From Streptomyces sp. NBC_00663 (GTDB lineage: Bacteria > Actinomycetota > Actinomycetes > Streptomycetales > Streptomycetaceae), in contig NZ_CP109027.1 in the NCBI RefSeq assembly GCF_036226885.1, forward strand, positions 9,052,001-9,116,000: a stretch of DNA of 64,000 nucleotides. The letters are read 5' to 3'. How positions within the stretch are numbered: the first letter of the stretch is position 1; each line of letters begins with the position of its first letter. Under the pieces are notes generated by a model. That model was not told the origin of the DNA and did no database searches. It saw only the letters and a program-made list of their open reading frames with translations. Below, one piece after another: positions 42,089 to 50,683 of this stretch. A program made the translations under genes and the position numbers.

Positions 42089-44140
42089 ATGCTCACACCT
42101 CATCTGCGACCGGTACGGCGGCGACACGGCGAGCGCCGCCGCCGGTCCTCGGCGGCCCGGGCCGGGACGCTGGCGGCGACCGTCCTGGCCCTTGTCCTGA
42201 CCCTTCCCGGCATCGCGGTCGCGGCTCCGGGCGGCCTGGATCCCACCTTCAGCGGCGACGGCAAGGTGCTCACCAGCCTCGCCGACGAGGACCGCGCCAA
42301 TGACGTGGCGGTGCAGTCCGACGGGAAGATCGTCTCGGTCGGCTCCTCCGCCGACTACTCGCTGGGCGAGAGCGACTTCGCGCTGACCCGCCACAACCCC
42401 GACGGCACCCCGGACGCCGGCTTCGGGGGCGACGGCAAGGTCACGACCGCCGTCAACAACATGGACCCCGGCCTCCAGTGGAGCGAGGCCCAGGCCCTGG
42501 CACTGCAAGCGGACGGCAAGATCGTCGTGGTGGGCAGCAGCTGGCGGGGGTACGAGAACTGCTGCTGGTTCACGGTGGCCCGGTACAACACCGACGGCAC
42601 GCTGGACACAGGCTTCGGCGGCGGCGACGGCAGGGTGTTCACCGACTTCGGCGCCCCGGACGAGGCTCGGGACGTCGCGGTGCAGCCCGACGGCAAGATC
42701 GTGGCCGTCGGTACCGGCGGTGGCCAGGTGGCCGTGGCCCGCTACAACGCCGACGGCACCCCGGACGCGAGTTTCGGCGGCGGCGACGGCCAGGTGAGCA
42801 CCGACCCGGCACCGGAGTCGCAGGAGGAGGGCGGCGACGGCCGCGCCCTGGCGCTCCAGCCCGACGGCAAGATCGTGGTCGGCGGTGAAGTCGGCACGAC
42901 CCGCTTCGACTTCGTCCTCCTGCGCTACACGGCGAGCGGCGCCCTGGACACCAGCTTCAGCGGCGACGGCATCGAACGCACCGACTTCGGCGACTACGAG
43001 TCCGTGGAGGGGCTCGCGGTGCAGCCCGACGGCAAGATCGTGGCCGCCGGAGGCAGCGGCGGCCGGTTCGCCCTGGCCCGCTACAACCCGGGCGGCACCT
43101 TGGACACCGGCTTCGACGGCGACGGAAAGGTGCTCACCGCCGGTGGCAGCGCCGCGGACGTGAAGCTCCAGCCCGGCGACGGCCGGATCGTCATCGCCGG
43201 CAGCAACGGGTCCGGCGGCGACTTCGCCGTCCTGCGCTACAACACCGACGGCAGCCAGGACGGCGGCTTCGGCACCGCGGGCGTGACCACCGCCGACTTC
43301 GGCGGCAGCGACGCGGCCTACGGCGTGGCCCTCCAGCCGGACGGAAGGATCGTCGCCGCCGGAGGCGGCGGACCGAACAGCGACTTCGCCCTGGCCCGCT
43401 TCCAAGGTGGCGGCAGCGCCCCGCCGCCACCGACCGGCGTGGACCTGTCGGTGACCAAGTCCGGCCCCACCACGGCCAGTATCGGCGACCGCCCCGCCTA
43501 CACGGTGCGCGTGACCAACAACAGCACCACGACCTCCGCCACCGGCGTCTCGCTGACCGACACCCTCAGCGGCGTCGCCGCCTCGGTCGTCTCCGCGACC
43601 ACCGGCTCGGGCACCTGCACCATCACCGCCACCGGCGCCACCTGTGCCCTGGGCACCCTCACTCCCGGCGCCACGGCCACGGTGACGATCGCCGCCGAAC
43701 CCCGCGCCACCGGCACCCTCACCGACCGGGCCACGGTCAGCGGTGGCCAGAGCGACCCGAGCACCGGCAACAACACCGCCACGGCGACGACCACCGTCAA
43801 CAACGCCCGCGGCTGCACCCGCATCGGCACCAGCGGCAACGACACCCTCACCGGCACCTACGGCAACGACGTGATCTGCGCCCTCGGCGGCGACGACACC
43901 GTCAACGCGAGCTACGGCAACGACACCGTCCTGGGCGGCTACGGCAACGACCGCCTCGACGGCTACTTCGGCGACGACACCCTCAACGGGGGTCCCGGCA
44001 ACGACAACCTGACGGGCAACTACGGCGCCGACAACCTCAACACCGTCGACAACGTCTCCGGCAACGACACCGCCGACGGCGGCTACAACACGGACACCTG
44101 CACGACGGACACGGGCGACACCCGCATCAGCTGCCCCTGA
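42089..44140 (+). CDS. Secreted delta-60 repeat / DUF11 / RTX-like protein
   Basis: A 683-aa exported protein. A long basic signal peptide (RRRHGERRRR, hydrophobic core, cleavage near AVAAPGG) precedes about seven delta-60 repeats, each with QPDGKIV and FGGGDG-like turns, from residue 50 to about 440, which should form a beta-propeller-like structure. A DUF11 domain (VDLSVTKSGPTTASIGDRPAY) follows at about 450-560, and the C-terminus has degenerate calcium-binding nonapeptide repeats (GGDDTVNASYGNDTVLGGYGND). It has no sorting signal. It probably binds calcium outside the cell, and the role is unknown. The ATG at 42089 has GGAAGG upstream. Confidence 0.9.
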   Translation: MLTPHLRPVRRRHGERRRRSSAARAGTLAATVLALVLTLPGIAVAAPGGLDPTFSGDGKVLTSLADEDRANDVAVQSDGKIVSVGSSADYSLGESDFALTRHNPDGTPDAGFGGDGKVTTAVNNMDPGLQWSEAQALALQADGKIVVVGSSWRGYENCCWFTVARYNTDGTLDTGFGGGDGRVFTDFGAPDEARDVAVQPDGKIVAVGTGGGQVAVARYNADGTPDASFGGGDGQVSTDPAPESQEEGGDGRALALQPDGKIVVGGEVGTTRFDFVLLRYTASGALDTSFSGDGIERTDFGDYESVEGLAVQPDGKIVAAGGSGGRFALARYNPGGTLDTGFDGDGKVLTAGGSAADVKLQPGDGRIVIAGSNGSGGDFAVLRYNTDGSQDGGFGTAGVTTADFGGSDAAYGVALQPDGRIVAAGGGGPNSDFALARFQGGGSAPPPPTGVDLSVTKSGPTTASIGDRPAYTVRVTNNSTTTSATGVSLTDTLSGVAASVVSATTGSGTCTITATGATCALGTLTPGATATVTIAAEPRATGTLTDRATVSGGQSDPSTGNNTATATTTVNNARGCTRIGTSGNDTLTGTYGNDVICALGGDDTVNASYGNDTVLGGYGNDRLDGYFGDDTLNGGPGNDNLTGNYGADNLNTVDNVSGNDTADGGYNTDTCTTDTGDTRISCP

Positions 44141-44161
44141 CCCGCACTCCAGCCACACCTC

Positions 44162-44189
44162 GGGCCCCGCACGACGACGTGCGGGGCCC
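44162..44189. terminator. 12-bp perfect stem-loop after the delta-60 protein gene
   Basis: GGGCCCCGCACG at 44162-44173 pairs exactly with CGTGCGGGGCCC at 44178-44189 around a 4-base ACGA loop, 22 bases after the stop of the secreted protein gene. It is a strong terminator candidate without a T-run, and may also serve the converging Mrr-like gene. Confidence 0.8.
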
Positions 44190-44253
44190 CGCTGACCTTC
44201 CCGGCCGACCCGGTCAGGCCGGCTTCCGGTCGACCCGCTGACCTTCCCGGCCG
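44189..44253. repeat. 19-bp direct repeat beside the terminator
   Basis: CCGCTGACCTTCCCGGCCG occurs at 44189-44207 and again at 44235-44253, 27 bases apart. The first copy starts at the end of the terminator stem. It may be a relic of a local duplication; no function is evident. Confidence 0.8.
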
Positions 44254-44262
44254 GCGGCGCGC

Positions 44263-44937
44263 TCACCGCTCCCCGGCGAGCAGCGTGTCGAGCGGCGCTC
44301 CCTCCGCCCAGCGGTTCAGGGCCGGGCCGTCCATCAGGACGGTCCGGCCCTCGCGCCGCGCCCATCGGACGTCGCGGGCCCGGAACGTACCCCGGTGCAC
44401 GACCAGGTGGAGGAACGAGTCCGGGTCCTCCCGGTGGGCCCGGGGGTGGGGCAGGGCTTCGTCGGGGAGCGGTTCCGCCACCGGCCGGAAGGCGACGTCG
44501 AGGCGGCGCCCGTCCGGATGCCGGGCGCACAGCCGGGGCCGGTCGGGCGCCGGTAACAGCCGTACCTTCCACTGGTCCCGGCGCAGCATCCGCGCCACGG
44601 CCAGGGCCAGTCCCTGGATGTCGAGTTCGACCAGCTCCTGCGGCGTGTAGTGGCCGCGTCGACGCCGCGCGCCGGGGCGACGGCGCCTCAACGCGACCGT
44701 GAGGACGAGCGCCGGCAGCAGGACGCCGACGACGGGGACGACGACCCCGACGGTGCGGAATCCGACGACGAGTCCGGCCACGGCCGCACACACCGCCGCC
44801 GCGAGGACCGTGAACGAGGGCAGCACATCGCGGAACCTGGGCCCGTAGCGGCCCTGGGCGCGCAGCCGGCGCACCACGTCCCGCTTTCGACGACGCTGTT
44901 CCTCGACCGGATCGGACGTCCATGACGGGCGTGCCAC
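44263..44937 (-). CDS. Membrane protein with an Mrr/restriction-endonuclease-like domain
   Basis: A 224-aa protein. A basic N-terminus is followed by two hydrophobic helices (SFTVLAAAVCAAVAGLVVGF and GVVVPVVGVLLPALVLTV). The C-terminal part QELVELDIQGLALAVARMLRRDQWKVRLLP, RRLDVAFRP and FLHLVVHRG resembles the membrane-anchored DUF2034/Mrr-like fold, but the D-x(n)-E-x-K active site is not convincingly present. It could be an inactive or altered nuclease. The GTG at 44937 is used; the open frame to 45063 is noncoding in character. It is divergent from an MFS gene. Confidence 0.65.
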   Translation of the reverse strand: MARPSWTSDPVEEQRRRKRDVVRRLRAQGRYGPRFRDVLPSFTVLAAAVCAAVAGLVVGFRTVGVVVPVVGVLLPALVLTVALRRRRPGARRRRGHYTPQELVELDIQGLALAVARMLRRDQWKVRLLPAPDRPRLCARHPDGRRLDVAFRPVAEPLPDEALPHPRAHREDPDSFLHLVVHRGTFRARDVRWARREGRTVLMDGPALNRWAEGAPLDTLLAGER

Positions 44938-45289
44938 AGTCTCAGCCCCCTGCGCCTGCCTCCCGCACCTGCTTGCGCCGACTCGGGACAAATACCCAGT
45001 ACGCCGAACGAGTGCTCGATCAACGGTCGAAAACCGGCCGATGGGGCAGGCGCACGGAGGCATGGGAGGGCGCGTGAGCCGGGCGTCGGCGATGCGGGTG
45101 TGACATGAGTCATGGGCAGCGGGCCGGGATCTTGGAATGCCCGGCTCCGCCGCGCTGCTGCACTTGTTACGGGCTCACCATGCCCTGGGGGGCGCCGGGC
45201 GACGATGCCGGGTGAGGGAAGCTGCTTCCACGCGGCCTCGACCCGCCCCCTCGTACTTCTGCACCACCTCCGAAAGGTTCTCCTGCGCC
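44938..45289. other. Divergent intergenic region without a supported gene
   Basis: About 350 bases lie between the Mrr-like and MFS genes. They contain a relatively AT-rich stretch (around 44988-45030) that probably holds the promoters. I see no RNA gene, no strong palindrome and no small peptide with a ribosome site. Confidence 0.45.
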
Positions 45290-46501
45290 ATGCCACTGGC
45301 TCTCCTGGCCCTGGCTGTTGTCGCTTTCGGCATCGGTACGACGGAATTCGCCACGATGGGGCTGCTGCCCCAGATCGCGGACGGAGTCGGCGTCTCCGTG
45401 CCGCAAGCGGGCAACATCGTCTCCGCCTACGCGCTGGGTGTCGTCGTCGGTGCCCCCGTGCTGACGGGCCTCGGCGCGCGCATCCCTCACAAGAAGCTGC
45501 TGCTGCTCCTGTCCGGGCTGTTCGTCATCGGCAACGTCGCATCCGCGCTCGCCCCCAACTTCGGCCTGCTCTTCGCCGCCCGCTTCCTGGCCGGCCTGCC
45601 CCATGGGGCGCTGTTCGGCGTCGGCGCGGTCGTCGCCTCCCGCCTGGTCGCCTCCGACCGGGCCGCACGCGCGGTCTCCAAGATGTTTCTCGGGCTGACC
45701 ATCGCCAACATCGTCGGCGTCCCGGCCGGAACGGCTTTGGGACAGCAGCTGGGCTGGCGGTCCGCCTATGTCGCGGTGGCCGTCATCGGCCTCGTCGCCC
45801 TGGTCGCGCTGGCCGTCTTCGTCCCCCATCAACCCCGGGGACAGCAGTCCGGCGTCGGCCGCGAGCTGCGGGCGATGGGCAACAAGCAGGTGATGATCGG
45901 CCTGGCCACGGCCGTCGTGGGATTCGGCGGATTCTTCGCCGTCTACAGCTACCTGGTGCCCATGCTGACGCACCTCACGGGTCTGTCCGACTCCTCGACC
46001 ACACTGGTCCTCGCGCTCTACGGCGTCGGCATGACCCTGGGCACGCTGGTCGCGGGCCCGCTCACGGACCGCGCCCTGCGCCCGACGCTGTACGCGGGGC
46101 TCGCCCTGCTCTCCGCGGCGCTGGTGGTGTTCTACTTCACCATCCACAGCACCGTGCCCGCCCTGGTGACGATCACCTTCATCGGCGCGATGGGCGCTCT
46201 GATCACCACGCCCGTCCAGATGCTGCTCATGGCCAAGGCGAAGGACGCGCCCACCATGGCGGCGGCCTCCAACCACTCCGCCTTCAACCTCGCCAACGCG
46301 GGCGGCGCCTGGCTCGGCGGCCTCGCGATCTCCGCGGGCTGGGGCTGGGCCTCACCGGCCCTGGTCGGCGCGGCGCTGGGCGCGGCCGGACTGGGCCTTG
46401 CGTTCATGGGCGGCCGCATGGACCGGGGCGGCAGCCGCTCCGAGGTGATCACGGGCGCCCAGCCCGAGCAGGCCGCCGCCGCTCAGTCCCAGAGCGGATA
46501 G
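45290..46501 (+). CDS. MFS transporter (AraJ-type exporter)
   Basis: A 403-aa membrane protein with 12 hydrophobic segments. It begins with PLALLALAVVAFGIGTTEFATMGLLPQIA, the typical start of the AraJ/YdhP/PbuE-type exporters, and has the motif VVVGAPVLTGLGARIPHKKLLL in the first loop. It probably exports a sugar derivative, nucleoside or drug. The ATG at 45290 has GAAAGG upstream; the longer frame from 45137 is not protein-like. Its last 19 bases overlap the converging secreted-protein gene. Confidence 0.92.
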   Translation: MPLALLALAVVAFGIGTTEFATMGLLPQIADGVGVSVPQAGNIVSAYALGVVVGAPVLTGLGARIPHKKLLLLLSGLFVIGNVASALAPNFGLLFAARFLAGLPHGALFGVGAVVASRLVASDRAARAVSKMFLGLTIANIVGVPAGTALGQQLGWRSAYVAVAVIGLVALVALAVFVPHQPRGQQSGVGRELRAMGNKQVMIGLATAVVGFGGFFAVYSYLVPMLTHLTGLSDSSTTLVLALYGVGMTLGTLVAGPLTDRALRPTLYAGLALLSAALVVFYFTIHSTVPALVTITFIGAMGALITTPVQMLLMAKAKDAPTMAAASNHSAFNLANAGGAWLGGLAISAGWGWASPALVGAALGAAGLGLAFMGGRMDRGGSRSEVITGAQPEQAAAAQSQSG

Positions 46502-46950
46502 GAAACGGTCGGTCCGAACTGCTCCGGCCGCGCGGCCGGGTACTCGAGCGTGATCCGGGAGTAGTGCGCCACCTGGGGCCGCTTCTTCCAGGGCTGCGGC
46601 CGGTCGAGCCGTACGGTCACCGGGTAGGCGTGGAAATGCCCGGCCGCGCAGTACGGCTTGCAGTCGTTGACCCAGTTCACGCCCCGGGCCCGCGCCCCGT
46701 CGGCGTCCCACCGGGACCAGTGCAGCGAGGCCAGCCGGCTGTTGCCGTCACCGCAGGCCAGCATGAAGTCGGCCGGCCGCACCTGCGGGTGCCAGAGACA
46801 GTCGACCAGGACCGGAACAGCGATGCGCTGCTGGACGGTCTGGGTGACCGGGGCCGGCGCGGACCGGGCTGCGGGCGGTGTGCCCGCGGCGGTGGCGAGG
46901 GTGGCCAGCGCGAAGAGCGTGACCGTCGTGGTGAGTGCGCGTAGGTGCAT
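46483..46950 (-). CDS. Secreted protein of unknown function, 155 aa
   Basis: An exported protein with a clear signal peptide (MHLRALTTTVTLFALATLATAAG). The mature part has DCLWHPQVRPADFMLACGDGNSRLASLHWSRWDADGARA (read in order), VNDCKPYCAAGHFHAYPVTVRLDRP and YSRITLEYPAARP, with four cysteines likely to form disulfides. The pattern LACGDGN...L.W..W is common in actinobacterial secreted proteins of unknown function. The stop at 46483 lies inside the converging MFS gene, a 19-bp overlap. Confidence 0.82.
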   Translation of the reverse strand: MHLRALTTTVTLFALATLATAAGTPPAARSAPAPVTQTVQQRIAVPVLVDCLWHPQVRPADFMLACGDGNSRLASLHWSRWDADGARARGVNWVNDCKPYCAAGHFHAYPVTVRLDRPQPWKKRPQVAHYSRITLEYPAARPEQFGPTVSYPLWD

Positions 46951-47048
46951 GGCCGTTCCCCGCTGCCGCTGGCCGACGGATGTCCCGGTTCCGACGTTAC
47001 GACCGGCGGCCCGCACCCACCACTCGAACGGCCCAGCGTGCCGTCGGC

Positions 47049-47549
47049 TCAGGCGGGCGTGGGCGGCAGCGGGAAGAGCATGCACGAGCTGGTCGCGTGC
47101 GCCAGCACACGGTCCTCGGCGTCGACCAGCGTGGCCTCGGCGAGAGCCGTCTGCCGCCCGCGGTGGACGATCGTGCCGATGGCCCGCACCGGCCCGGTGT
47201 CCACCGAGACCCGCTTGAGGAACTTCACGCTCAGGTCGAGCGAGGTGTAGCCCATGCCGGCGGGCAGCGTGGACTGCACGGCACAGCCCAGCGCGGAGTC
47301 CAGGAGGGTGGCGTAGACGCCGCCGTGCACACTGCCGATCGGGTTGTAGTGCTCCTCGCCCGGAACGAGCGAGAAGACCGCGCGCCCCTCGCTCACCTCG
47401 TCGAGCGTGAAGTCGAGGGTGGCCGAGATCGGCGGCGCCGGAAGCCGGGCGTGCAGGACGTCGCGCAGGAAGTCCAGGCCGGACGAGCGGCCCACGGCAC
47501 CGGCCGTGACCAGCGGGTCGTCCCATGTGTAAGTACGTGTGCGTCCCAT
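47049..47549 (-). CDS. PaaI-family hotdog thioesterase
   Basis: A 166-aa acyl-CoA thioesterase of the hotdog fold. The motif HYNPIGSVHGGVYATLLDSALGCAVQSTLP carries the usual H-G-G and D residues of PaaI enzymes, followed by SLDLSVKFLKRVSVDTGPVRAIGTIVHRGRQTALAEATLVDAEDRVLAHATSSCM (read in order), the characteristic central strands. It would hydrolyse small or aromatic acyl-CoA esters. It is divergent from an HxlR regulator with 63 bp between the starts, so it is probably that regulator's target. Confidence 0.92.
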   Translation of the reverse strand: MGRTRTYTWDDPLVTAGAVGRSSGLDFLRDVLHARLPAPPISATLDFTLDEVSEGRAVFSLVPGEEHYNPIGSVHGGVYATLLDSALGCAVQSTLPAGMGYTSLDLSVKFLKRVSVDTGPVRAIGTIVHRGRQTALAEATLVDAEDRVLAHATSSCMLFPLPPTPA

Positions 47550-47612
47550 GCGCCTGCGGCCTCCCAGCTGACTTTGTACAGCGAAGCTAGCCGCGCCCGC
47601 TCCTGACTGTCA

Positions 47613-48107
47613 ATGATGAAGCCAGCTCGCTACGATGGCTCGGTGGACTGGCTCGCATTCAGCACCGAGAACTGTTCCGTGCAGCGCACCCTCGACGTGG
47701 TCGGGGAGAAATGGACGCTGCTGATCGTGCGCGACGCCGCCAACGGCGTGCGCCGGTTCGACGAGTTCCGTCAGCACATCGGTCTGTCGGAAGCGGTCCT
47801 CAGCGACCGGCTGCGCAAGCTGACCGAGGCGGGCATCCTCGCGACCGTCCCCTACCGCGAGCCCGGCAGCCGCTCCCGCAACGAGTACCGGCTGACCCGC
47901 AAGGGCTGGGATCTGTGGCCGGTGCTGGTGGCCCTGCGCCAGTGGGGCGAGACGCACACCCCGGACCCGGCCGGACCGGTCCTGGACATGCGGCACACCG
48001 ACTGCGGGTCACCTGTCCGAGCCGTCGTCGAATGCACCGGTGAGCACGGCGCGTTGACGCCCAGGGACGTGACGGTCAAGCCGGGGCCGGGGGCGAGGCT
48101 GAGGTGA
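47613..48107 (+). CDS. HxlR-family transcriptional regulator
   Basis: A 164-aa winged-helix regulator. CSVQRTLDVVGEKWTLLIVRDAANGVRRFDEFRQHIGLSEAVLSDRLRKLTEAGIL is the HxlR/MarR-like DNA-binding core, with the early cysteine typical of HxlR proteins that sense electrophiles or oxidants, and the wing is REPGSRSRNEYRLTRKG. The C-terminal part has another two cysteines (DCGSPVRAVVEC). Two ATGs at 47613 and 47616 are possible, and neither has a good ribosome site. It is divergent from the thioesterase; the gap contains TTTGTACAGCGAA, a possible operator half. Confidence 0.9.
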   Translation: MMKPARYDGSVDWLAFSTENCSVQRTLDVVGEKWTLLIVRDAANGVRRFDEFRQHIGLSEAVLSDRLRKLTEAGILATVPYREPGSRSRNEYRLTRKGWDLWPVLVALRQWGETHTPDPAGPVLDMRHTDCGSPVRAVVECTGEHGALTPRDVTVKPGPGARLR

Positions 48108-48129
48108 CCGAGGCTAATAAGACCTGGCA

Positions 48130-48564
48130 ATGTATTCATTGCATCGAGGGGCAGAGAACACGTCTGCGACCCCCCGCAAACGCAGACCTGTCCGTTTCGG
48201 TCGGGTTCTGACCCTCACAGCGGCCATCACCGCCGTCGCCCTGTTGTTCGATGTGGTCAACCCGCCACCGGCGCAAGCTCAGACGGCGGCCACTGAGCCC
48301 CTCTGCAAGCGGACGGGCGGGCCGACGGCAAGCTGAAGGACACGGAGGAGTGGAAGAACACCCTGGCGAAGTCCATCGGCCTGGGCTTGACGATGTTCAT
48401 CGTCACCTGGTCCAGCACGGCGCAGGCACTCGCCATGTTCCAGGAGTTCAAGCGGAAGGTCGTCCTGTTCGCCCGGACCGCCGAGGCCTACTTCGGTGGC
48501 ACGGGAGCCGCCGACGCCGTCGAGAGCGTCCTCAACAAGGTCGAGGGGCCCCATGTGGTGGCGG
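48130..48564 (+). pseudogene. Broken gene for a small secreted protein
   Basis: The first 68 codons from 48130 give a signal peptide (basic RKRRPVRFGR, core LTLTAAITAVALLF, cleavage at AQAQT) and then stop. From about 48303, in another frame, the sequence is again protein-like: ADGRADGKLKDTEEWKNTLAKSIGLGLTMFIVTW, then FQEFKRKVVLFARTAEAYFGGTGAADAVESVLNKVEG (read in order). This run ends near 48564 and is cut off by the converging galU gene. A frameshift near 48303 plus a C-terminal truncation is the simplest reading. The family is unknown. Confidence 0.6.
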
Positions 48565-48598
48565 TCGCGCGGCCCGCGTGCCGTTGGCAGAGCGACCG

Positions 48599-49507
48599 TC
48601 ACCGTCGTGGAGGCTCGTCCTCCAGGCCGGTGACCAGGCCGCGCAGCAGTGGTCCGTACTCCGGGTGGGCGAGGGCGAACGCCATCTGGGCGACCAGGTA
48701 GTCGGCCGGGTTGCCGGTGTCGTACCAGCGGCCCTCGATGACCTGTCCGTACACGGCCCGGGTGGCGGCGTAGGCGTTGATGGCGTCGGTCAGATAGATC
48801 TCGCCGGTCCGGTGCTCGTACCAGCGGCGGGTCTGCTCGCGCAGTTCGTCGATGATGCCGGGGGTGACGACATAGCCGCCGATGGCCGCGTACGAGGACG
48901 GGGCGGCGGCGGGCTCGGGCTTCTCGACCAGCCCGGTGATCCGCAGCTGGCCGCCGCCGAGGTCCTCCTTGACCATCGGCACGCCGTAGCGCTGCGACTC
49001 GCCGGGATCCATCGGCAGCAGGGCCAGCACCGGGCAGCCGGTCTGCTCGTACGCGCGGATCAGCTGCTGGGCGCGGGGGACCTCGGCCACGAAGACGTCG
49101 TCCGGCCACAGCACCAGCACCGGCTCGTCACCGAAGGACCGCGCGGCGTTCAGCACCGGGGTGCCGTTGCCGTAGGGGCCGTACTGGTCGAGGTAGGTGA
49201 TGTGGCCCCGGCGCGCCAGCTCCGCGACCTCCTCCACCGCCTCCGCGTACGCCGTCTTGCCGTCCTCGCGGAGCTGCTCGACGAGGGCCGGGTTGGGGCG
49301 GAAGTGGTCCTGGATGAGGCTCTTGCCGCCGGAGACGACGATGGTGATGTCGGTGATGCCGGAGTCCACCAGCTCGCGCACGGTGTGCTCGATGACCGGC
49401 TTGTCACCGACCGGGAGCATCTCCTTCGGCGTCGCCTTCGTCAGCGGCAGCAGCCGGGAACCGAGTCCGGCGGCCGGGATCACAGCCCGGCGGATCGTCG
49501 GGGACAT
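48599..49507 (-). CDS. galU: UTP-glucose-1-phosphate uridylyltransferase
   Basis: A 302-aa nucleotidyltransferase that makes UDP-glucose from UTP and glucose-1-phosphate. The nucleotide-binding motif is AAGLGSRLLPLTKATPKEMLPV at residues 12-33; further landmarks are GGYVVTPGIID, GLVEKPEPAAA and RTGEIYLTDAINAYA. Length and motifs are typical of bacterial GalU. The ATG at 49507 gives the standard start SPTIRRAVIPAAG. It is encoded alone, and its 3' end cuts into the broken secreted gene. Confidence 0.94.
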   Translation of the reverse strand: MSPTIRRAVIPAAGLGSRLLPLTKATPKEMLPVGDKPVIEHTVRELVDSGITDITIVVSGGKSLIQDHFRPNPALVEQLREDGKTAYAEAVEEVAELARRGHITYLDQYGPYGNGTPVLNAARSFGDEPVLVLWPDDVFVAEVPRAQQLIRAYEQTGCPVLALLPMDPGESQRYGVPMVKEDLGGGQLRITGLVEKPEPAAAPSSYAAIGGYVVTPGIIDELREQTRRWYEHRTGEIYLTDAINAYAATRAVYGQVIEGRWYDTGNPADYLVAQMAFALAHPEYGPLLRGLVTGLEDEPPRR

Positions 49508-49723
49508 CACGCTTCTCCCGGTCGAGCGGCACACCGCGCCGAGCGGCACGGCACATACCGACGCTATCAACGGTCGCCGTACCCCCGCCGAACGGAGTCG
49601 GAAACGACTCTCACGCCCGCTGACCACCGCGCACCCACGCACCTACTCTTGAGGGGTTCTTCGATTCACCAGGTGCGCCGGGTGCGGTCATGGTCATCGG
49701 GAATCGTCAGCGGGAGGGGCGGG

Positions 49724-49927
49724 ATGGACGGGTCCGTGTTCGCCGAAGCGCTGCGGGAGCGGGTGCGCCAGGCCCTCGCGGCCCTCGCGGCGGCGCGGGA
49801 GGCCGATGACGCGTACGCCGTGGCGGTGGCCCAGGACGAGGTGGACGACGCGGTGCGTGTGGCGCGCGGCCACGGTCTGTACGTGGACGGCATCGGCGAC
49901 GTGGAGACGGACGTCGACGAGGCGTGA
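49724..49927 (+). CDS. Small acidic helical protein, 67 aa
   Basis: A 67-aa protein, starting MDGSVFAEALRERVRQALA, followed by an alanine-rich helix with DDAYAVAVAQDEVDDAVRVARGHG and ending in an acidic tail. The pattern of two amphipathic helices suggests a coiled-coil hairpin. The ribosome site GGGAGGGG is strong and codon use is normal, which makes this short frame believable. I know no family for it. It is divergent from galU. Confidence 0.65.
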   Translation: MDGSVFAEALRERVRQALAALAAAREADDAYAVAVAQDEVDDAVRVARGHGLYVDGIGDVETDVDEA

Positions 49928-50131
49928 CCGGCCTGTCGTGGCGACCGGCCCAGATGACGACGCTCGCCGCCAGGGCCGTTCGGCCCCCTCCTCGGCACGT
50001 ACGGCCCATGGGGACCTCGGCGGGCCCGGACGATCATGCGGAAGGTGACGTGGGAGGACCGCACGCCCCTGCGGCCCACCCGCGTCACCGTCACGGCGAC
50101 GAGGTGGGTCGCACCCTTGCCGTGCGCCTCG

Positions 50132-50482
50132 TCACGACGGCGGCTTGACCTCCTGCTGGGCCGCCTGGAGGTCGGCCAGGAGTTCGGCCTGGCCGGTCAG
50201 GACGCCGGAGAGGATGGTGCGGGCCACGCGGAGCAGCTCCGCGACATGGGGGCTGGTCAGCGAGTAGTAGACGGTCGAGCCCTCCTTGCGGGTCACGACC
50301 AGGTTGGCCCGCCGCAGCACGGCCAACTGCTGGGAGAGATGGGCGGGTTCGATACCCACCTCGGGCAGCATCTCGGCCACCGCGTGCTCACGCTCGCTCA
50401 GCAGTTCCAGGACCCGGATGCGGGCCGGGTGACCCAGCGTCTTGAAGAACTCGGCCTTCAGTTGGTAAAGCGGCGTACTCAC
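50132..50482 (-). CDS. ArsR-family regulator next to the SulP operon
   Basis: A 116-aa winged-helix regulator: YQLKAEFFKTLGHPARIRVLELLSEREHAVAEML followed by EPAHLSQQLAVLRRANLVVTRKEGSTVYYSLT. There is no cysteine, so it does not use the classic metal site; a different signal is likely. The GTG at 50482 has GGGAGG 10 bases upstream. It lies downstream of the SulP operon, separated by about 200 bases, and the same TTGC-N8-GCAA site is found in front of it and in front of sulP. It therefore probably regulates itself and the SulP operon. Confidence 0.9.
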   Translation of the reverse strand: MSTPLYQLKAEFFKTLGHPARIRVLELLSEREHAVAEMLPEVGIEPAHLSQQLAVLRRANLVVTRKEGSTVYYSLTSPHVAELLRVARTILSGVLTGQAELLADLQAAQQEVKPPS

Positions 50483-50643
50483 TCTGCCGTCGCCTCCCCG
50501 CCGCGGGAGCACGGCCCTGTCGGCCGGACCTCGTCCCCTCGCGTCCATCCACTCGTCAAGAACATGTGACCCATCCTCGCGTGCGCGAACGGCGGCACCG
50601 AACCCGCTCCCGGGAGTCGAGCCCAAGGTGATGAACTCGTGAA

Positions 50644-50659
50644 TTGCCAAGATTAGCAA
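50644..50659. promoter_or_regulatory. TTGC-N8-GCAA operator over the ArsR promoter
   Basis: TTGC at 50644-50647 and GCAA at 50656-50659 flank an 8-base centre. On the minus strand the centre contains TAATCT, a good -10 element, so repressor binding would cover the promoter. The same site with the same spacing occurs in the SulP promoter. Confidence 0.7.
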
Positions 50660-50683
50660 CTTGACATGTCTCGTGGGAGGCCG

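Noticed and set aside
49928..50131. Possible dormancy-type regulatory site (GGGGACCTCGGCGGGCCC) between the small protein and ArsR genes
   Set aside because: The match to a known regulator site is weak and it lies downstream of, not before, a gene.
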